The notes under the pieces: generated by a model
Seen by the model: the letters and a program-made list of their open reading frames with translations, nothing else
Databases searched by the model: none
What the model was told of the DNA's origin: nothing
Origin: Limnochordaceae bacterium
GTDB lineage: Bacteria > Bacillota > Limnochordia > Limnochordales > DUMU01
Length of the DNA stretch: 64,000 bases
Assembly: GCA_014896305.1 (NCBI GenBank)
Contig: JADBKQ010000006.1
Location: forward strand, 1-64,000
Reading direction: 5' to 3'
Part shown: piece after piece, positions 63,096 to 64,000 of the stretch
How positions within the stretch are numbered: the stretch's first letter is position 1
How the letters are laid out: each line of letters begins with the position of its first letter
Program-made: the position numbers and the translations under genes

Positions 63096-63130
63096 AGAAG
63101 CGCTTGCTGGTCTATCCGGCAAGCGCTTCT
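63096..63130 (+). terminator. Terminator of barrel gene 2
   Basis: A perfect 12-bp stem (AGAAGCGCTTGC 63096-63107 with GCAAGCGCTTCT 63119-63130) and an 11-nt loop lie 30 bp after the stop. The T-run is poor. Confidence 0.8.
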
Positions 63131-63267
63131 ACTAGTGTCTTGGTGTCTCGCTGAGGAATCCTTTCTCCCGCGCTGGTCTGCGCCTTTCCTGTGCAGACTC
63201 ACCCGGTTGGTGTACTCTTCTGTAGTTGGCAGGTGGGATGCATCAGTCAGAAGGAGGAGAGAACCGA

Positions 63268-64000
63268 GTGCACGAGAGGGCGTGGCCGGGGGCGGGGGTC
63301 ATGTATTGGGCGATTGCGGCGTGCGCCGTGCCGACGTATGCGTTGAGCACGGCGTTGCCGAAGATCGCAGCGGACCTGGGGGTGACGTTGGCTCAGGCGG
63401 GGGCTGTGTATGCAGCGGCCTCGGTCGGCTCTTTTTTGTCGTTGCTGGGTAGTGCGTTCACCGTGGGGCACCGAGGCAAGGAGACGTTGTTCTCTCTGGC
63501 GATCGCGTTGTTGGTGGTGGGGACAGCGGGGTTTGCAGTGATTCCGTCCTACGGGTGGCTGTTGGCCATGGGGGCGCTGTTGAACGGTTCAAGCGCCGTA
63601 GCGCAGGTGATGAGCTTTGCGTTGCTGGCGGACCGCCACCCCGCGGCGGTAGTCCGTTATCAGAACATCGCAGGTATCTTCTGGAGCGCCGGAGCGGTGC
63701 TGTCCCCGCTTCTCGCAGGCTACTTGATCGGTAAGGGTCTGGGGTGGCGGGTAACCTTCGCTTTGGCGGCAGTATTCGCAGCCGGCTCGGTGGCATGGTT
63801 AGTAGTACAGATCCTCTCTCAACGTAAAGCGGGGGGCGGAGTCCGCACTGCCAGTGCGGGGCTGGGCAGCTGCGAGAATGTTGAGGTTTTGGTACCGACC
63901 GACCCACCGGCCGGGGTAGCGGGGAGAGGTCGCGCCTCCTCGCAGCAGGATGAGTTGCCCAGCGGGAGAGGGCGCTCTGTGTTGCGGCTGCTGCGGCGGC
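63268..64000 (+). CDS. MFS transporter, N-terminal part (runs off window)
   Basis: The frame from GTG 63268 stays open to the window end, giving 244 residues. AAGGAGGAGAG at 63251-63261 is a strong ribosome-binding site. The protein has about six membrane spans: VMYWAIAACAVPTYALSTALPKIAADLGVTLAQAG, FSLAIALLVVGTAGFAVIP, LAMGALLNGSSAVAQVMSFALLADRHP and IFWSAGAVLSPLLAGYLIG. A charged cytoplasmic loop follows (about 195-244), as between the two halves of MFS carriers. ALPKIAADLG in helix 1 is typical of drug and sugar efflux families. The substrate is unknown. Confidence 0.88.
   Translation, partial: MHERAWPGAGVMYWAIAACAVPTYALSTALPKIAADLGVTLAQAGAVYAAASVGSFLSLLGSAFTVGHRGKETLFSLAIALLVVGTAGFAVIPSYGWLLAMGALLNGSSAVAQVMSFALLADRHPAAVVRYQNIAGIFWSAGAVLSPLLAGYLIGKGLGWRVTFALAAVFAAGSVAWLVVQILSQRKAGGGVRTASAGLGSCENVEVLVPTDPPAGVAGRGRASSQQDELPSGRGRSVLRLLRR

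Overview
The window looks like a high-GC chromosome segment of a Firmicutes-lineage bacterium with two membranes, resembling class Limnochordia. The lineage is inferred. Evidence for Firmicutes: the order apt-relA-(PPIase)-hisS-aspS with a 6S-like RNA gene right after aspS; a MurT/GatD peptidoglycan amidation pair; glnR next to glnA; a PerR-like Fur protein; strong Shine-Dalgarno sites and many GTG/TTG starts. Evidence for an outer membrane: two secreted beta-rich proteins ending in -VSF at the right end, a TamB/AsmA-like protein, an HtrA protease and an anchored SurA/PrsA-type foldase.

Layout. 1-10.4 kb: a 33-bp minisatellite, a secreted helical-barrel protein, CutA, a small membrane protein, ArsC, a LysM-M14 peptidase, a secreted metallophosphoesterase, a K+-independent-type proton pyrophosphatase and a SIMPL-domain protein. 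10.9-16.4 kb: murT-gatD, then an OmpR/histidine-kinase pair. 16.4-19.5 kb: a 5'-truncated cyclase relic, a 20-bp repeat tract, a phasin-like protein and a UbiB-family kinase. 19.6-28.4 kb: apt, relA, a PPIase-TPR protein, hisS, aspS and the 6S RNA candidate. 28.8-36 kb: an orphan sugar-binding lipoprotein/periplasmic protein, a repeat- and palindrome-rich spacer, a nitroreductase, a Gfo/Idh oxidoreductase, hemL and a two-P-loop ATPase. 36.3-47 kb: glnR-glnA, two MFS exporters, a methyltransferase, a PerR-like regulator, nadE and a second glnA. 47.3-59 kb: a second two-component pair, the TamB-like protein, an HD-GYP/GAF/GGDEF protein, a membrane spermidine-synthase-like protein and HtrA. 59-64 kb: two outer-membrane-barrel candidates with long leaders, and an MFS gene cut by the window edge.

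How the genes fit together. Envelope building and quality control (MurT/GatD, M14 peptidase, PPIase-TPR, TamB-like, HtrA, barrels) and signalling (two two-component systems, Rel, a c-di-GMP enzyme) dominate. Nitrogen assimilation is represented by GlnR with two GSI paralogues plus nadE.

The most unusual signal is in the spacers and linkers. Many intergenic regions carry locus-specific degenerate tandem repeats (unit 33, 20, 20, 14, 11 bp and others) or paired direct repeats of about 27-30 bp. Two unrelated pairs share exactly the same geometry, 30-bp perfect repeats around 36-bp spacers. Several regulatory proteins have low-complexity or repeat-derived insertions. Two genes have no usable ATG/GTG/TTG where homology and Shine-Dalgarno signals place the start, and both have an ACG there.
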